This document shows, one piece after another, positions 16,915 to 24,013 of a stretch of DNA of 64,000 nucleotides. The number at the start of each line of letters is the position of its first letter. Position 1 is the stretch's first letter. The position numbers were made by a program, and so were the translations under genes. Source of the stretch: Arthrobacter sp. NicSoilB8 (lineage in GTDB: Bacteria; Actinomycetota; Actinomycetes; Actinomycetales; Micrococcaceae); contig NZ_AP024655.1 of assembly GCF_019977355.1 (NCBI RefSeq), positions 3,844,001-3,908,000 on the forward strand, written 5' to 3'. The notes beneath the pieces are model-generated. The model did not search any database. It saw nothing but the letters and a program-made list of their open reading frames with translations, and had not been told where the DNA came from.

Positions 16915-16959
16915 CGAGAGTGGCGTCCCGCCATAGCGGAGGAGCGCCGAGGACTCTCG
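16915..16959 (-). promoter_or_regulatory. Possible structured leader of mgtC-like gene
   Basis: On the minus strand a 7-bp outer stem (CGAGAGT / ACTCTCG) encloses a GGCG/CGCC stem and an inner CCGC/GCGG hairpin with loop TATG. It ends about 10 bases before the GGAGG of the mgtC-like gene. It does not match the M-box or Mn riboswitch as I know them. It may be an uncharacterised regulatory leader or just a DNA palindrome. Confidence 0.35.
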
Positions 16960-17024
16960 AAATTGATATTACCGCCGCCCCCGTGCGGGGAATAGGGGTG
17001 GGAGCAGGGGCGCGTCCGCTGCGC

Positions 17025-18617
17025 TCATGTGGCCAGATCCCGGCGGCGCCAGCCGGTGTAGCCCAATGCAGCGAGTGCCGCGGCAGCCACCGTGAGGCCC
17101 AGCAGGGGCCCGCCGGCGTCGGCATCCAGGGGAAGCAGCGGGCTATGCCGGAACGGGGAGAGCTCCATCAGCCACTCCGGGGCGTTCCACAGCACGCCGA
17201 ACTCGCCCAGGGCGACGAACAGCAGCAGCAGGGCCCAGACAGCCCCGGTGAGCCGCGGCGCCCAGCCGAACACGGCCAGTACCGCCGCTGTCATGACCCA
17301 GGCCGCGGGGATCTGGGCCGCGGCGGCCACGGTGACGCGCCAGAACTGGTTTCCGTCAGCCAGCACCGCGGCCGCGCCGGCTCCGACCGACAATCCGGCC
17401 AGCAGCATGAGCACGGCGACGCCGGACAGCGCCAGCATGAAGTGGCTGCTCGCCCACCGCGGCCGGGTGGTGGCCGTGCCCAGCAGCGCCTCCACATGCC
17501 CGTCCGTCTCCTCGTCGCGGAGCCGGCTGGCCGCGGACAGGCCGTAGGCCGAGGCCAGCAGTCCCATGATGCTGATCTCCGCGGCAATGAAGGCGTCTGT
17601 CATGGCCTGGGTTCCGCCCAGCATCCTGATCAGGTCCTGGGCGTTGGGCGAACTCAACAAGTCCGTGACGTTGCCGGCCAGCGATCCGATCACCACACCG
17701 AACACCACGAAGGCCACTGCCCACGCCGCGAGGAGCCGGAGCTGCAGCCGCACCGCGAGGTCCCAGACGCCCCGGAGCGAGCCGCGGGCCGGGCCGGGCC
17801 GCTCCTCGCGCAGGCCGGAGCCGAGGTCTCTGCGCGCACGGAGGGCGAGCGCGACGGGCACCAGCGCGGCGCAAAGCGCCAGCGGCAGGGCGAGCACCCA
17901 CCACTGGTCGCCGGCAAAAGCCCGGATCTGCTGGTTCCAGCCGATCGGGGAAAGCCAGGACAGGGCGGACGGACCCGGTTCGGCGAGGTCCCCCACCGCC
18001 CGCAGCGCGTAGGTCACGGCGACCACGCCGACGCTCGTTCCCGTGGCGGCCCGCGCGCTGGCTGTCAGCTGGGCGGTGACCCCTGCCACGGCGCTGAACG
18101 CCATGCCGGTGGCGGCCCAGCCGAGTCCGAACGCGAGCGAGCCCGCGGCCGGAAGTCCGCCCGCGGCCAAGGACACCGCCGTGACCAGCCCGAGGACAAG
18201 ACTCGATCCGAAGCTGATGGTGAGGGCGGCGGCGAGCGGAGCGTCACGCCCCAGCCGGCCGCCGCCGAGGAGCTCGAGCCGCCCGGACTCTTCGTCGCTG
18301 CGGGTGTGCCGGACGGTGATGAACACCATGAGCACGGCCAGGATGGCCGCCATGAACGCCGTGTACTTGATCAGGGACAGCGCGCCGAGGGACGTGGGGT
18401 CATAGACCCGGCCGAACAGGGCCACGAGCGAGGCGGTGGCGTTCAGGGCCGTCGCGGCCTCGACCCTGCTCGCGACATCGGGGTAGAGCTCGGCGCCGGC
18501 CGCGGCGGTTGAATAGGTTGTTGCGGCGAAGCCGGCGATCCACGCCGGGAGCAGCCAGCGGTCGCGCCGCAGTCCCAGCCGGACCAGGTCTCCGGTCCCC
18601 GCCAATGCCTCACGCAT
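17025..18617 (-). CDS. ABC-type multidrug exporter permease
   Basis: Protein of 530 aa with about twelve hydrophobic segments in two similar halves; each half carries a short cytosolic R-x-x-E/D-E-x-x-G motif (HTRSDEESGRLELLGGGRLG in the first, RDEETDGHVEALLGTAT in the second). This duplicated ABC-2 layout is typical of the tetronasin/antibiotic exporter permeases of actinobacteria. It overlaps the ATPase gene stop by 8 bases, so the pair makes one exporter. Substrate unknown; the operon has no visible regulator gene. Confidence 0.87.
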   Translation of the reverse strand: MREALAGTGDLVRLGLRRDRWLLPAWIAGFAATTYSTAAAGAELYPDVASRVEAATALNATASLVALFGRVYDPTSLGALSLIKYTAFMAAILAVLMVFITVRHTRSDEESGRLELLGGGRLGRDAPLAAALTISFGSSLVLGLVTAVSLAAGGLPAAGSLAFGLGWAATGMAFSAVAGVTAQLTASARAATGTSVGVVAVTYALRAVGDLAEPGPSALSWLSPIGWNQQIRAFAGDQWWVLALPLALCAALVPVALALRARRDLGSGLREERPGPARGSLRGVWDLAVRLQLRLLAAWAVAFVVFGVVIGSLAGNVTDLLSSPNAQDLIRMLGGTQAMTDAFIAAEISIMGLLASAYGLSAASRLRDEETDGHVEALLGTATTRPRWASSHFMLALSGVAVLMLLAGLSVGAGAAAVLADGNQFWRVTVAAAAQIPAAWVMTAAVLAVFGWAPRLTGAVWALLLLFVALGEFGVLWNAPEWLMELSPFRHSPLLPLDADAGGPLLGLTVAAAALAALGYTGWRRRDLAT

Positions 18618-19542
18618 CGCCGGGGCTCCTGCTGCCCGCCCCGGCCGCTGCCACCGGCACCGCCGCGCCGTAGTGGCGCAGGAAGAGGTCCTCGAGGGTG
18701 GGGGGCTGGCTGGTCAGCGCGAGGAGTCCCGCATCCGTCAGGACCCGCATGAGCGGGGCCAGACCGGACGGTTCCACCTGGGCGCTGATGCGGTGGTCCG
18801 TGACGACGACGTCGTGGACGCCCGGCAGGGTCTCCAAACCCGCCGGTACCGCGGCGACGTCGGCAGTGACGGAGGTCCGGGTCAGGTGCCTGAGTTCCTC
18901 AAGCCGCCCGGTCTCGACCACCCGGCCCTCCCGGATGATGCTGACGCGGTCCGAGAGTGCCTCGGCCTCGCTGAGGATATGGCTGCTGAGCAGTACCGTG
19001 CGGCCCTGGTTCCGCAGGTCCCGGACACAGCCGCGGAAGGCGTCCTCCATGAGAGGGTCCAGGCCGGACGTGGGTTCGTCCAGCAGGAACAGTTCGGCGT
19101 CGGTGGCCAGCGCGGCGATCAGGGCCACCTTCTGCCGGTTGCCCTTGGAGTAGGCCCGGGATTTCTTCGTCGGGTCGAGGTCGAACAGCTCCAGGAGCCG
19201 GTCCCGGCGGGCCGGGTCCTGGCCGCCCTGAAGCCGGCCGAGGAGATCGATGACCTCACCTCCCGTCAGGTTGGGCCACAACGCCACATCCCCGGGGACG
19301 TAGGCCAGGCGCCGGTGGAGGCTCGCGACGTCCTGCCACGGGTCAAGGCCCAGGACCCGGATGGAGCCAGCGTTGGCGCGCAGCATCCCCAGCAGCAGGC
19401 GGATGGTTGTCGATTTTCCTGAACCGTTCGGGCCCAGGAAGCCATGGACCTCGCCCGCTTCAACGGAAAAGTCCAACCCGTTCAGGGCAACCACCGGCCC
19501 GAAACGCTTCACAACCCCGGCCATCTCCAAGACGCTCGCCAT
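18610..19542 (-). CDS. ABC transporter ATP-binding protein
   Basis: Protein of 310 aa from ATG 19542. Walker A is GPNGSGKSTT, Walker B ends in LFLLDEPTSGLDPL, the signature is YSKGNRQKVALI (a variant of LSGGQ), and the switch His is in LLSSHILSEAEALSDRV. Residues 220-310 are a C-terminal domain of the DrrA/CcmA type. The open frame extends 31 codons upstream, but that part is low-complexity and lies over the VNTR-adjacent spacer. Partner of the downstream permease (8-base overlap). Likely drug or metabolite efflux. Confidence 0.9.
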   Translation of the reverse strand: MASVLEMAGVVKRFGPVVALNGLDFSVEAGEVHGFLGPNGSGKSTTIRLLLGMLRANAGSIRVLGLDPWQDVASLHRRLAYVPGDVALWPNLTGGEVIDLLGRLQGGQDPARRDRLLELFDLDPTKKSRAYSKGNRQKVALIAALATDAELFLLDEPTSGLDPLMEDAFRGCVRDLRNQGRTVLLSSHILSEAEALSDRVSIIREGRVVETGRLEELRHLTRTSVTADVAAVPAGLETLPGVHDVVVTDHRISAQVEPSGLAPLMRVLTDAGLLALTSQPPTLEDLFLRHYGAAVPVAAAGAGSRSPGDA

Positions 19543-19665
19543 GGAGGACACGATACGCCGGGGACCGACAATCCAGCTCAGGCCGAAGGACCCGTTCGCC
19601 TGCAGGCGGCCTTGCGGCCTGTCGGGCCGCCGCACGAGGCGGTTTCTGGCGGCCTGCGGGCGGTC

Positions 19666-19810
19666 TGTCGCGGCGCGGCCTGTCGCGGCGCGGCCTGTCG
19701 CGGCGCGGCCTGTCGCGGCGCGGCCTGTCGCGGCGCGGCCTGTCGCGGCGCGGCCTGTCGCGGCGCGGCCTGTCGCGGCGCGGCCTGTCGCGGCGCGGCC
19801 TGTCGCGGCG
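19666..19810. repeat. 15-bp minisatellite, 9 perfect copies plus a partial
   Basis: The unit TGTCGCGGCGCGGCC starts at 19666 and repeats without a single change to 19800, then a 10-base partial copy to 19810. It fills the divergent gap between the ABC exporter and the DUF1810 gene, ending 26 bases before the DUF1810 start codon. The unit is a multiple of three and open in several frames. Confidence 0.97.
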
Positions 19811-19836
19811 CACCGCGGCGACGTAGCCTAGCGAGC

Positions 19837-20316
19837 ATGGAAGACGCTTACGACCTTGAACGGTTCGTGACCGCCCAGAACGCCGGCGGAACTTACGGGC
19901 ACGCCCTGGCGGAGCTGCGGTCGGGCATGAAGCGAAGTCACTGGATGTGGTTCGTGTTCCCCCAGCTCGCGGGGTTGGGCCGCAGCGAAACCGCCCGCAG
20001 GTATGCCATCTCCTCGCTGGACGAGGCGCGCGCCTACTACCGGCACGACGTCCTTGGCCCCCGTCTGGCGGAGGCCGCTGCGGCGGTGGCGTCCGTGGAA
20101 GGGCGGTCCGCGGAGCACATCTTTGGCGGCATCGACGCACGGAAACTGCACTCGTCCATGACGCTGTTCCTGCGCGCCGCCCCGGACGAGCCCGTGTTCC
20201 GCAACATCCTGGACCGGTATTTCGCTGGCCTGCCGGATTCCGCCACGGACCGGCTGCTGGCGGGGTTGTCGGCCGGTCCGGACCCGGCAGAAAATTCGGA
20301 CCCCGCGGCCGGTTAG
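19837..20316 (+). CDS. DUF1810-family protein
   Basis: Protein of 159 aa from ATG 19837. It shows the DUF1810 signature: DLERFVTAQN at the N-terminus, then SGMKRSHWMWFVFPQLAGLGRS, then YAISSLDEARAYYRHDVLGPRL, and FGGIDARKLHSSMTLF. Family length is about 140-150 aa. The function is not known; members are cytosolic and widely scattered. The frame also runs open upstream through the 15-bp VNTR; initiation upstream would fuse a Cys-Arg-Gly-Ala-Ala repeat, which I consider artefactual. Confidence 0.85.
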   Translation: MEDAYDLERFVTAQNAGGTYGHALAELRSGMKRSHWMWFVFPQLAGLGRSETARRYAISSLDEARAYYRHDVLGPRLAEAAAAVASVEGRSAEHIFGGIDARKLHSSMTLFLRAAPDEPVFRNILDRYFAGLPDSATDRLLAGLSAGPDPAENSDPAAG

Positions 20317-20321
20317 CCGTC

Positions 20322-20357
20322 CAGTGCCGCCAGTGCCGCCAGTGCCGCCAGTGCCGT
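20322..20357. repeat. 9-bp tandem repeat (CAGTGCCGC), four copies
   Basis: Units at 20322-20330, 20331-20339, 20340-20348 and 20349-20357 (last base changed). Begins 6 bases after the DUF1810 stop codon. Confidence 0.9.
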
Positions 20358-20528
20358 GATCATCCGTTCCATGCGGGCGACGCCGGCAGGGCAGCCGGCG
20401 CTGTCCGTCACCTGCAGGGGGTCAAAACGGCGGCTGGTGGCCGCCGCCGGGCCCACGATGTCCCCAATGATGCTCCGGTGCGTCAACGGCGAACCCGACA
20501 ACCCTACGGTGACTCCGGCCCTAAAACT

Positions 20529-20554
20529 GAGATTTTTGCTCGCAGAAAAATCTC
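20529..20554 (-). terminator. AT-rich hairpin, possible terminator of the META lipoprotein gene
   Basis: Perfect 9-bp stem GAGATTTTT / AAAAATCTC with an 8-base loop. On the minus strand it is followed by a short T-rich tract. It lies about 70 bases after the stop of the lipoprotein gene. Confidence 0.4.
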
Positions 20555-20625
20555 ACAGAACAATCTCGCAGAACAATGCAATGTTGCCGGAACACGAACG
20601 CCAACAGAGCGCGAAGCCGGCCAGG

Positions 20626-21003
20626 TCACTGCTTGGCCAGGGTTCCGATCTTGTGACCGCTGTTGCCGTAGACGACAAGCACAGTCCCGTCCACTTTGGC
20701 GGTTTGCGCCTGCGATAGCCACGTGTCGACGTCACTGCAGGCCATCAGGGTGGATGCGATCGGGCCGAAGTCGAAGGAGTCGCCCGAAATCGATCCCTTG
20801 CCTGTCAAACGATTGCAGCCGTCCGTTCCCTGGAAGGAGCCGTCGTCGGTGATCGTGAGGTTGGGCTGGCCTTTAGCGGTCTGCCCCCAACTTCCGGCGA
20901 ACGATTTCAGGGCCGGACCGGAGCACCCCGTGAGTGCCGCTAGCGCCATGCCGGCAACCAGGATGCCAACAACCAGCAGACCGCTCTGACGCAACCGACT
21001 CAT
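20626..21003 (-). CDS. META-domain lipoprotein
   Basis: Protein of 125 aa. N-terminal signal peptide with lipobox LTGC (Cys about residue 27). The mature part carries the META/HslJ pattern: GSWGQTAKGQPNLTITDDGSFQGTDGCNRLTGKG, then STLMACSD, then a C-terminal strand VLVVYG. HslJ-like META proteins are envelope lipoproteins implicated in heat or antibiotic tolerance in some Gram-negatives; the role in actinobacteria is unclear. It is at the short end for the family. Starts at ATG 21003. Confidence 0.83.
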   Translation of the reverse strand: MSRLRQSGLLVVGILVAGMALAALTGCSGPALKSFAGSWGQTAKGQPNLTITDDGSFQGTDGCNRLTGKGSISGDSFDFGPIASTLMACSDVDTWLSQAQTAKVDGTVLVVYGNSGHKIGTLAKQ

Positions 21004-21074
21004 GCCGCCATGTTAGTCGGCGGGATCTCCCGGACGGAAGGATCATTCCGCCTTTCCGGGTCGTCGTCGGGCTC

Positions 21075-21677
21075 CTAGCGGCCGTCAGCCGGTGCTCCGG
21101 CGGCGACGGCGGCGGCCTCGATGCGGGCCCGGTGAACGGCCCATCCTTCTTGTGTGCGCAGCGAGAGGTTCGGATCCTCCGGGCGCTGGCCCGCCCTGCC
21201 GTCGATGAGTTCGCGCAGGATGTCCGCGTGTCCCAGGTGATGGGCTGTTTCCACGCACATGTGCACGAGGATCTGATGCAGGGTCACGTTCCTCCGCTCG
21301 TCCGGCCACCACGGCACGACGCCGGGCGCGTCGAGGCTGAGTTCATCGATCGTGGCGTCGCTGTGCAGGGCGGAGAGCCGGTGCAGTTCCACGATCTGCT
21401 CCCGCGTCTCTCCGGGCGCTGCCCAGAGGTCGGCATCCGGCTCGGCGTCTTCGGCAAACCACGGCAGCGCCAGCTCGCTCGGCCGGCCAAAAACCTCGCC
21501 GAAGTAGCCGAGTTCGACGCTGGCCACATGCTTGACGAGGCCCAGCAGGTTGGTTCCGGTCGGCGTGAGGGGCCGGCGCGCGTCGTACTCGCTGAGGCCT
21601 TCGAGTTTCGCCAGGAGGCTGGTCCGCCGGGTTCTCAGGTAATTGTGCAAAATCGCCTTGTCGTCCATGACCGGCAC
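21075..21677 (-). CDS. DinB-family protein (DUF664)
   Basis: Protein of 200 aa with a four-helix-bundle pattern: LRTRRTSLLAKLEGLSEYDARRPLTPTGTNLLGLVKHVASVELGYFGEVFG at the N-terminus and LHQILVHMCVETAHHLGHADILRELI at the C-terminus. His residues in KHVASVE, HMCVETAHHLGHAD match the metal-site positions of DinB/YfiT proteins. Many such proteins are mycothiol- or bacillithiol-dependent transferases, which would fit an actinobacterium; that assignment is inference. Starts at ATG 21677, with a second ATG at 21668. Confidence 0.82.
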   Translation of the reverse strand: MPVMDDKAILHNYLRTRRTSLLAKLEGLSEYDARRPLTPTGTNLLGLVKHVASVELGYFGEVFGRPSELALPWFAEDAEPDADLWAAPGETREQIVELHRLSALHSDATIDELSLDAPGVVPWWPDERRNVTLHQILVHMCVETAHHLGHADILRELIDGRAGQRPEDPNLSLRTQEGWAVHRARIEAAAVAAGAPADGR

Positions 21678-21788
21678 TATACCGAACCCGGCGAGGCGGG
21701 TCCGGCGGAAAAAGGATTAACTCAAACGTATGGAATAATCGGCGCCAGCGGGCCTCGGGGGGAGGTCCCGGATGACAGGACACCCAAC

Positions 21789-22403
21789 GTGAGTCACGGT
21801 TCCGGCGCAAAGCGCCTTCTGGCCGCCACCGCTGTTCGTGCCGCACTTCTTGCCGCGGCACTCGGTTTCCTTTTGTGGGCATGCGCTTCCGGCGCGGACC
21901 CCTCCGCCGGGACGACGGCGGGGCGCCCGGCAGCCGCAACTCCTGCAGCACCCTCGCCGCCATCCCCGGCGCTAGCCCCCGAACAATCTCACGTTGCCGC
22001 GGAGGGCCTGCTGGGGACGACGGCAACGAACGGGTTCCTCCGGCCGATGCGGTACACGGCTGTCGACGGCGACACCTGGGAGGGCATCGCCGCCCACTTC
22101 CAGATGACTCCCGAGATCCTCAAGAGCTTTAACGAATCGGCGTCCGTTGCCGCGGGGCAGGTTATCGATCTCAGGGGGGTGGACGTGCCACAACTCGGAG
22201 CCGGTGGCAGCGTGACCGGGCAGGACGGGCACGGACAGTTCCTGTACAGGGCAAGCGCCGGAGACACCCCGGCTGGCATCGCGAGCCGCTACGGCGTACC
22301 GCTCCATGCACTGCGGATCGCCAACCTCAACCTTTTGACCGGCAGCGAATGGATTCCGCCCGCCGGCACCATAGTGACCATTCCGAATCCGCCGAACGAC
22401 TGA
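21789..22403 (+). CDS. LysM-domain lipoprotein
   Basis: Protein of 204 aa from GTG 21789. A hydrophobic signal segment (about residues 9-33) ends in LLWAC, a lipobox. A Pro/Ala linker (about 38-65) leads to two LysM modules: YTAVDGDTWEGIAAHFQMTPEILKSFN, then YRASAGDTPAGIASRYGVPLHALRIANL, ending TIVTIPNPPND. LysM binds peptidoglycan GlcNAc. The start is chosen because AGGA lies 9 bases upstream. A six-residue reading frame (ATG 21772) ends in the GTGA overlap with this start. Role: cell-wall associated lipoprotein without an enzymatic domain. Confidence 0.78.
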   Translation: MSHGSGAKRLLAATAVRAALLAAALGFLLWACASGADPSAGTTAGRPAAATPAAPSPPSPALAPEQSHVAAEGLLGTTATNGFLRPMRYTAVDGDTWEGIAAHFQMTPEILKSFNESASVAAGQVIDLRGVDVPQLGAGGSVTGQDGHGQFLYRASAGDTPAGIASRYGVPLHALRIANLNLLTGSEWIPPAGTIVTIPNPPND

Positions 22404-22518
22404 GCAGCGGCACAGCCAAAGCCCCGGCGATGGACCCCGGTGATAGACCACGGGCCAGAAACTGGAGCGAAAAACTGTCCTGTAACCCGAAAAACCTCAG
22501 CGAAAGATCCCAGACAAA

Positions 22519-22558
22519 GGAAAAGCCTCCGGAACCTATCGGTTCCGGAGGCTTTTCC
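22519..22558. terminator. Bidirectional hairpin between LysM gene and tRNA-Tyr
   Basis: Perfect 18-bp stem (22519-22536 / 22541-22558) with loop TATC and AAAA/TTTT at the stem base. It serves the minus-strand tRNA (5 bases away) and possibly the plus-strand LysM gene (115 bases away). Confidence 0.88.
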
Positions 22559-22563
22559 AAGGG

Positions 22564-22645
22564 TGGCAGATGAGGGATTCGAACCCCCGTAGGCGTTGCC
22601 AGCTGATTTACAGTCAGCCCCCTTTGGCCGCTCGGGTAATCTGCC
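22564..22645 (-). tRNA. tRNA-Tyr (anticodon GTA)
   Basis: 82-nt class II tRNA. The acceptor arm is GGCAGAT (5' end at 22645) with ATCTGCC and discriminator A at 22564. The anticodon arm is CTGACTGTAAATCAG with GTA. The long variable arm and the GGTTCGAATCC T-arm are as expected for tyrosine tRNA. The CCA end is not encoded. A strong hairpin terminator follows immediately. Confidence 0.97.
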
Positions 22646-22817
22646 GAACTTCAAAAGAAGATCACTCGCGGTTTCAAGTCCCGGAACGCCTGTTTCCAGT
22701 TCGTTTCGCTTCCAGCACCCGCGGGCAAGACAACTTTACAGAACTTCTGCCGAAGAATCGAATCGGCGCTTCAGCAGATCAAAAAAGGACCAGGAAAGGG
22801 CCAAAATCCGCGGAAAT

Positions 22818-23072
22818 TCAGGCGTCGCCAAGAATGCGGCCGGCCAGTCGGGCCTCGAAACGTGCCGCCTGCTCCGGCGTGACCTGGTTGAGCTGCACCG
22901 CGCGGGCCAGATCGGCGTGGACGCCGTCCAAGCGGGCCGACGCCTCTGCAGCCGGACTGAGGATGATGGAGGCCGCCAGCGCGGCGGCGGCAACGGAAGT
23001 CGCCGTCGCGGCCAGGGTGCTGGCAGCGGCGGCGGTGGTGCGGGTGACGTAGCGGACGGCTTTGTGGTGCAT
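22818..23072 (-). CDS. Small Ala-rich secreted or anchored protein
   Basis: Protein of 84 aa from ATG 23072, chosen because GAAAGGCAAG lies just upstream and because it places a signal-peptide-like N-terminus (Arg/Lys then a long Ala-rich hydrophobic stretch ending SPAAEASA) first. The mature part (about 40 residues) has the helix LDGVHADLARAVQLNQVTPEQAARFEARLAGRILGDA. A longer version from 23252 is possible. I do not recognise a family. It is minus strand, divergent from yajQ. Confidence 0.6.
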   Translation of the reverse strand: MHHKAVRYVTRTTAAAASTLAATATSVAAAALAASIILSPAAEASARLDGVHADLARAVQLNQVTPEQAARFEARLAGRILGDA

Positions 23073-23269
23073 GTTCTTGCCTTTCAGCAGCGGTTCCAAC
23101 CCTTGCAACTCTTTCGAGCCCGGCTTCGTTCCCGCCGTGATTGAGCTATGAGCTGACTGTGAAACGTCCTCTGCCCGGGCGGCCTCCAGATCGGGGGCAT
23201 CCGTATTAGGCTGGAATGCAGACATCCCGGCCTCACACCAGGCACCCGGCAACCATCAGGAGGACAGTC

Positions 23270-23761
23270 ATGGCAGGCGAATCCACGTTCGACGTCGTCA
23301 GCAAGGTAGACAAGCAGGAGGTCGCCAACGCGCTGAACCAGGCGCAGAAGGAAATTGCCCAGCGCTACGACTTCAAGGGCGTCGGCGCCGAGGTTGATTT
23401 CAGCGGCGAGAAGATCCTCATGAAGGCCAACTCCGAGGAGCGGGTCCTCGCAGTGCTCGACGTGCTGCAGTCAAAGCTGATCCGCCGCGGCATCTCGCTG
23501 AAGTCCCTCGACACGGGCGAGCCCTACGCCTCCGGCAAGGAATTCCGGCTCGAGGCCTCCATCAAGGAGGGCATCGCCCAGGACCTCGCCAAGAAGATCA
23601 ACAAGCTGATCCGGGACGAGGCCCCCAAGTCGGTCAAGTCGCAGATCCAGGGCGACGAGCTCCGGGTGACGTCCAAGTCCCGCGACGACCTCCAGGAGAC
23701 CATGGCCCTGCTGAAGAACTTCGACGAGGCCGACCTGCAGTTTGTGAACTTCCGCAGCTAG
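23270..23761 (+). CDS. yajQ: YajQ-family nucleotide-binding protein
   Basis: Protein of 163 aa from ATG 23270 with a strong AGGAGG 6 bases upstream. The whole protein matches YajQ: ESTFDVVSKVDKQEVANALNQAQKEI at the start, RYDFKG, and FVNFRS at the end. Two RRM-like modules. YajQ binds c-di-GMP in some Gram-negatives; that function is not shown in actinobacteria. Monocistronic, ended by the hairpin at 23806-23845. Confidence 0.96.
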   Translation: MAGESTFDVVSKVDKQEVANALNQAQKEIAQRYDFKGVGAEVDFSGEKILMKANSEERVLAVLDVLQSKLIRRGISLKSLDTGEPYASGKEFRLEASIKEGIAQDLAKKINKLIRDEAPKSVKSQIQGDELRVTSKSRDDLQETMALLKNFDEADLQFVNFRS

Positions 23762-23805
23762 CTAGCGGCCGCCTCACGACGCGCACGGCGCCTCATGACG
23801 CGCGC

Positions 23806-23845
23806 AAGGGCCGGCGACACCTGTATTCGGGTGTCGCCGGCCCTT
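23806..23845 (+). terminator. Rho-independent terminator of yajQ
   Basis: 16-bp perfect stem (AAGGGCCGGCGACACC / GGTGTCGCCGGCCCTT) with an 8-base loop and TTT at the base, 44 bases after the yajQ stop. Confidence 0.85.
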
Positions 23846-23954
23846 TCGCGCGTCGCGGGGCACTTCGCGCGTCGCGGGATTGTTCGCGCGTCACGGGACA
23901 CTTCGCGCGTCGCGGGATTGTTCGCGCGTCACGGGACACTTCGCGCGTCGCCGG
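23845..23954. repeat. 19-bp tandem repeat, about 5.8 copies
   Basis: Units start at 23845, 23864, 23883, 23902, 23921 and 23940. Odd and even units differ at the same positions (GGATTG versus GGACAC), giving a 38-bp higher-order repeat. Each carries TTCGCGCGTC. It follows the yajQ terminator directly and stops about 60 bases before the htpX stop (minus strand). Confidence 0.93.
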
Positions 23955-24013
23955 ACCTGCAGCCGGACCTGCAGTGAGTCGCCAGCCCTGCCGCCAGACC
24001 TGCCGTGGGCGGA

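Larger units (their letters stand above)
20317..20625. other. 309-bp gap: tandem repeat, AT-rich hairpin, possible gene remnant
   Basis: Starts with a 9-bp tandem repeat (20322-20357). Positions 20520-20600 are much lower in GC than the rest of the window. A minus-strand open frame (20313-20501, from a TTG) could encode about 62 residues ending in an Ala-Leu repeat made by the tandem repeat. I do not recognise it, and it has no clear RBS. No other feature is visible. Confidence 0.5.

Noticed and set aside
16915..16959. M-box (ykoK) magnesium riboswitch
   Set aside because: The leader lacks the conserved M-box core as I know it and is far too short (about 45 bases); only an unassigned structured leader is claimed.
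16884..18512. 542-codon plus-strand frame over the ABC permease
   Set aside because: Antisense to the permease with repeated RDEE/LGG motifs; low-complexity translation.
18610..19635. Longer ABC ATPase start at 19635
   Set aside because: The extra 31 residues are not conserved-looking, and the ATPase domain starts normally at ATG 19542.
19666..19810. CRISPR array
   Set aside because: The repeats are contiguous 15-bp units with no spacers, and no cas gene is present.
22646..22817. Second RNA gene next to tRNA-Tyr
   Set aside because: No cloverleaf or conserved RNA motif in this stretch; it looks like a promoter-containing spacer.
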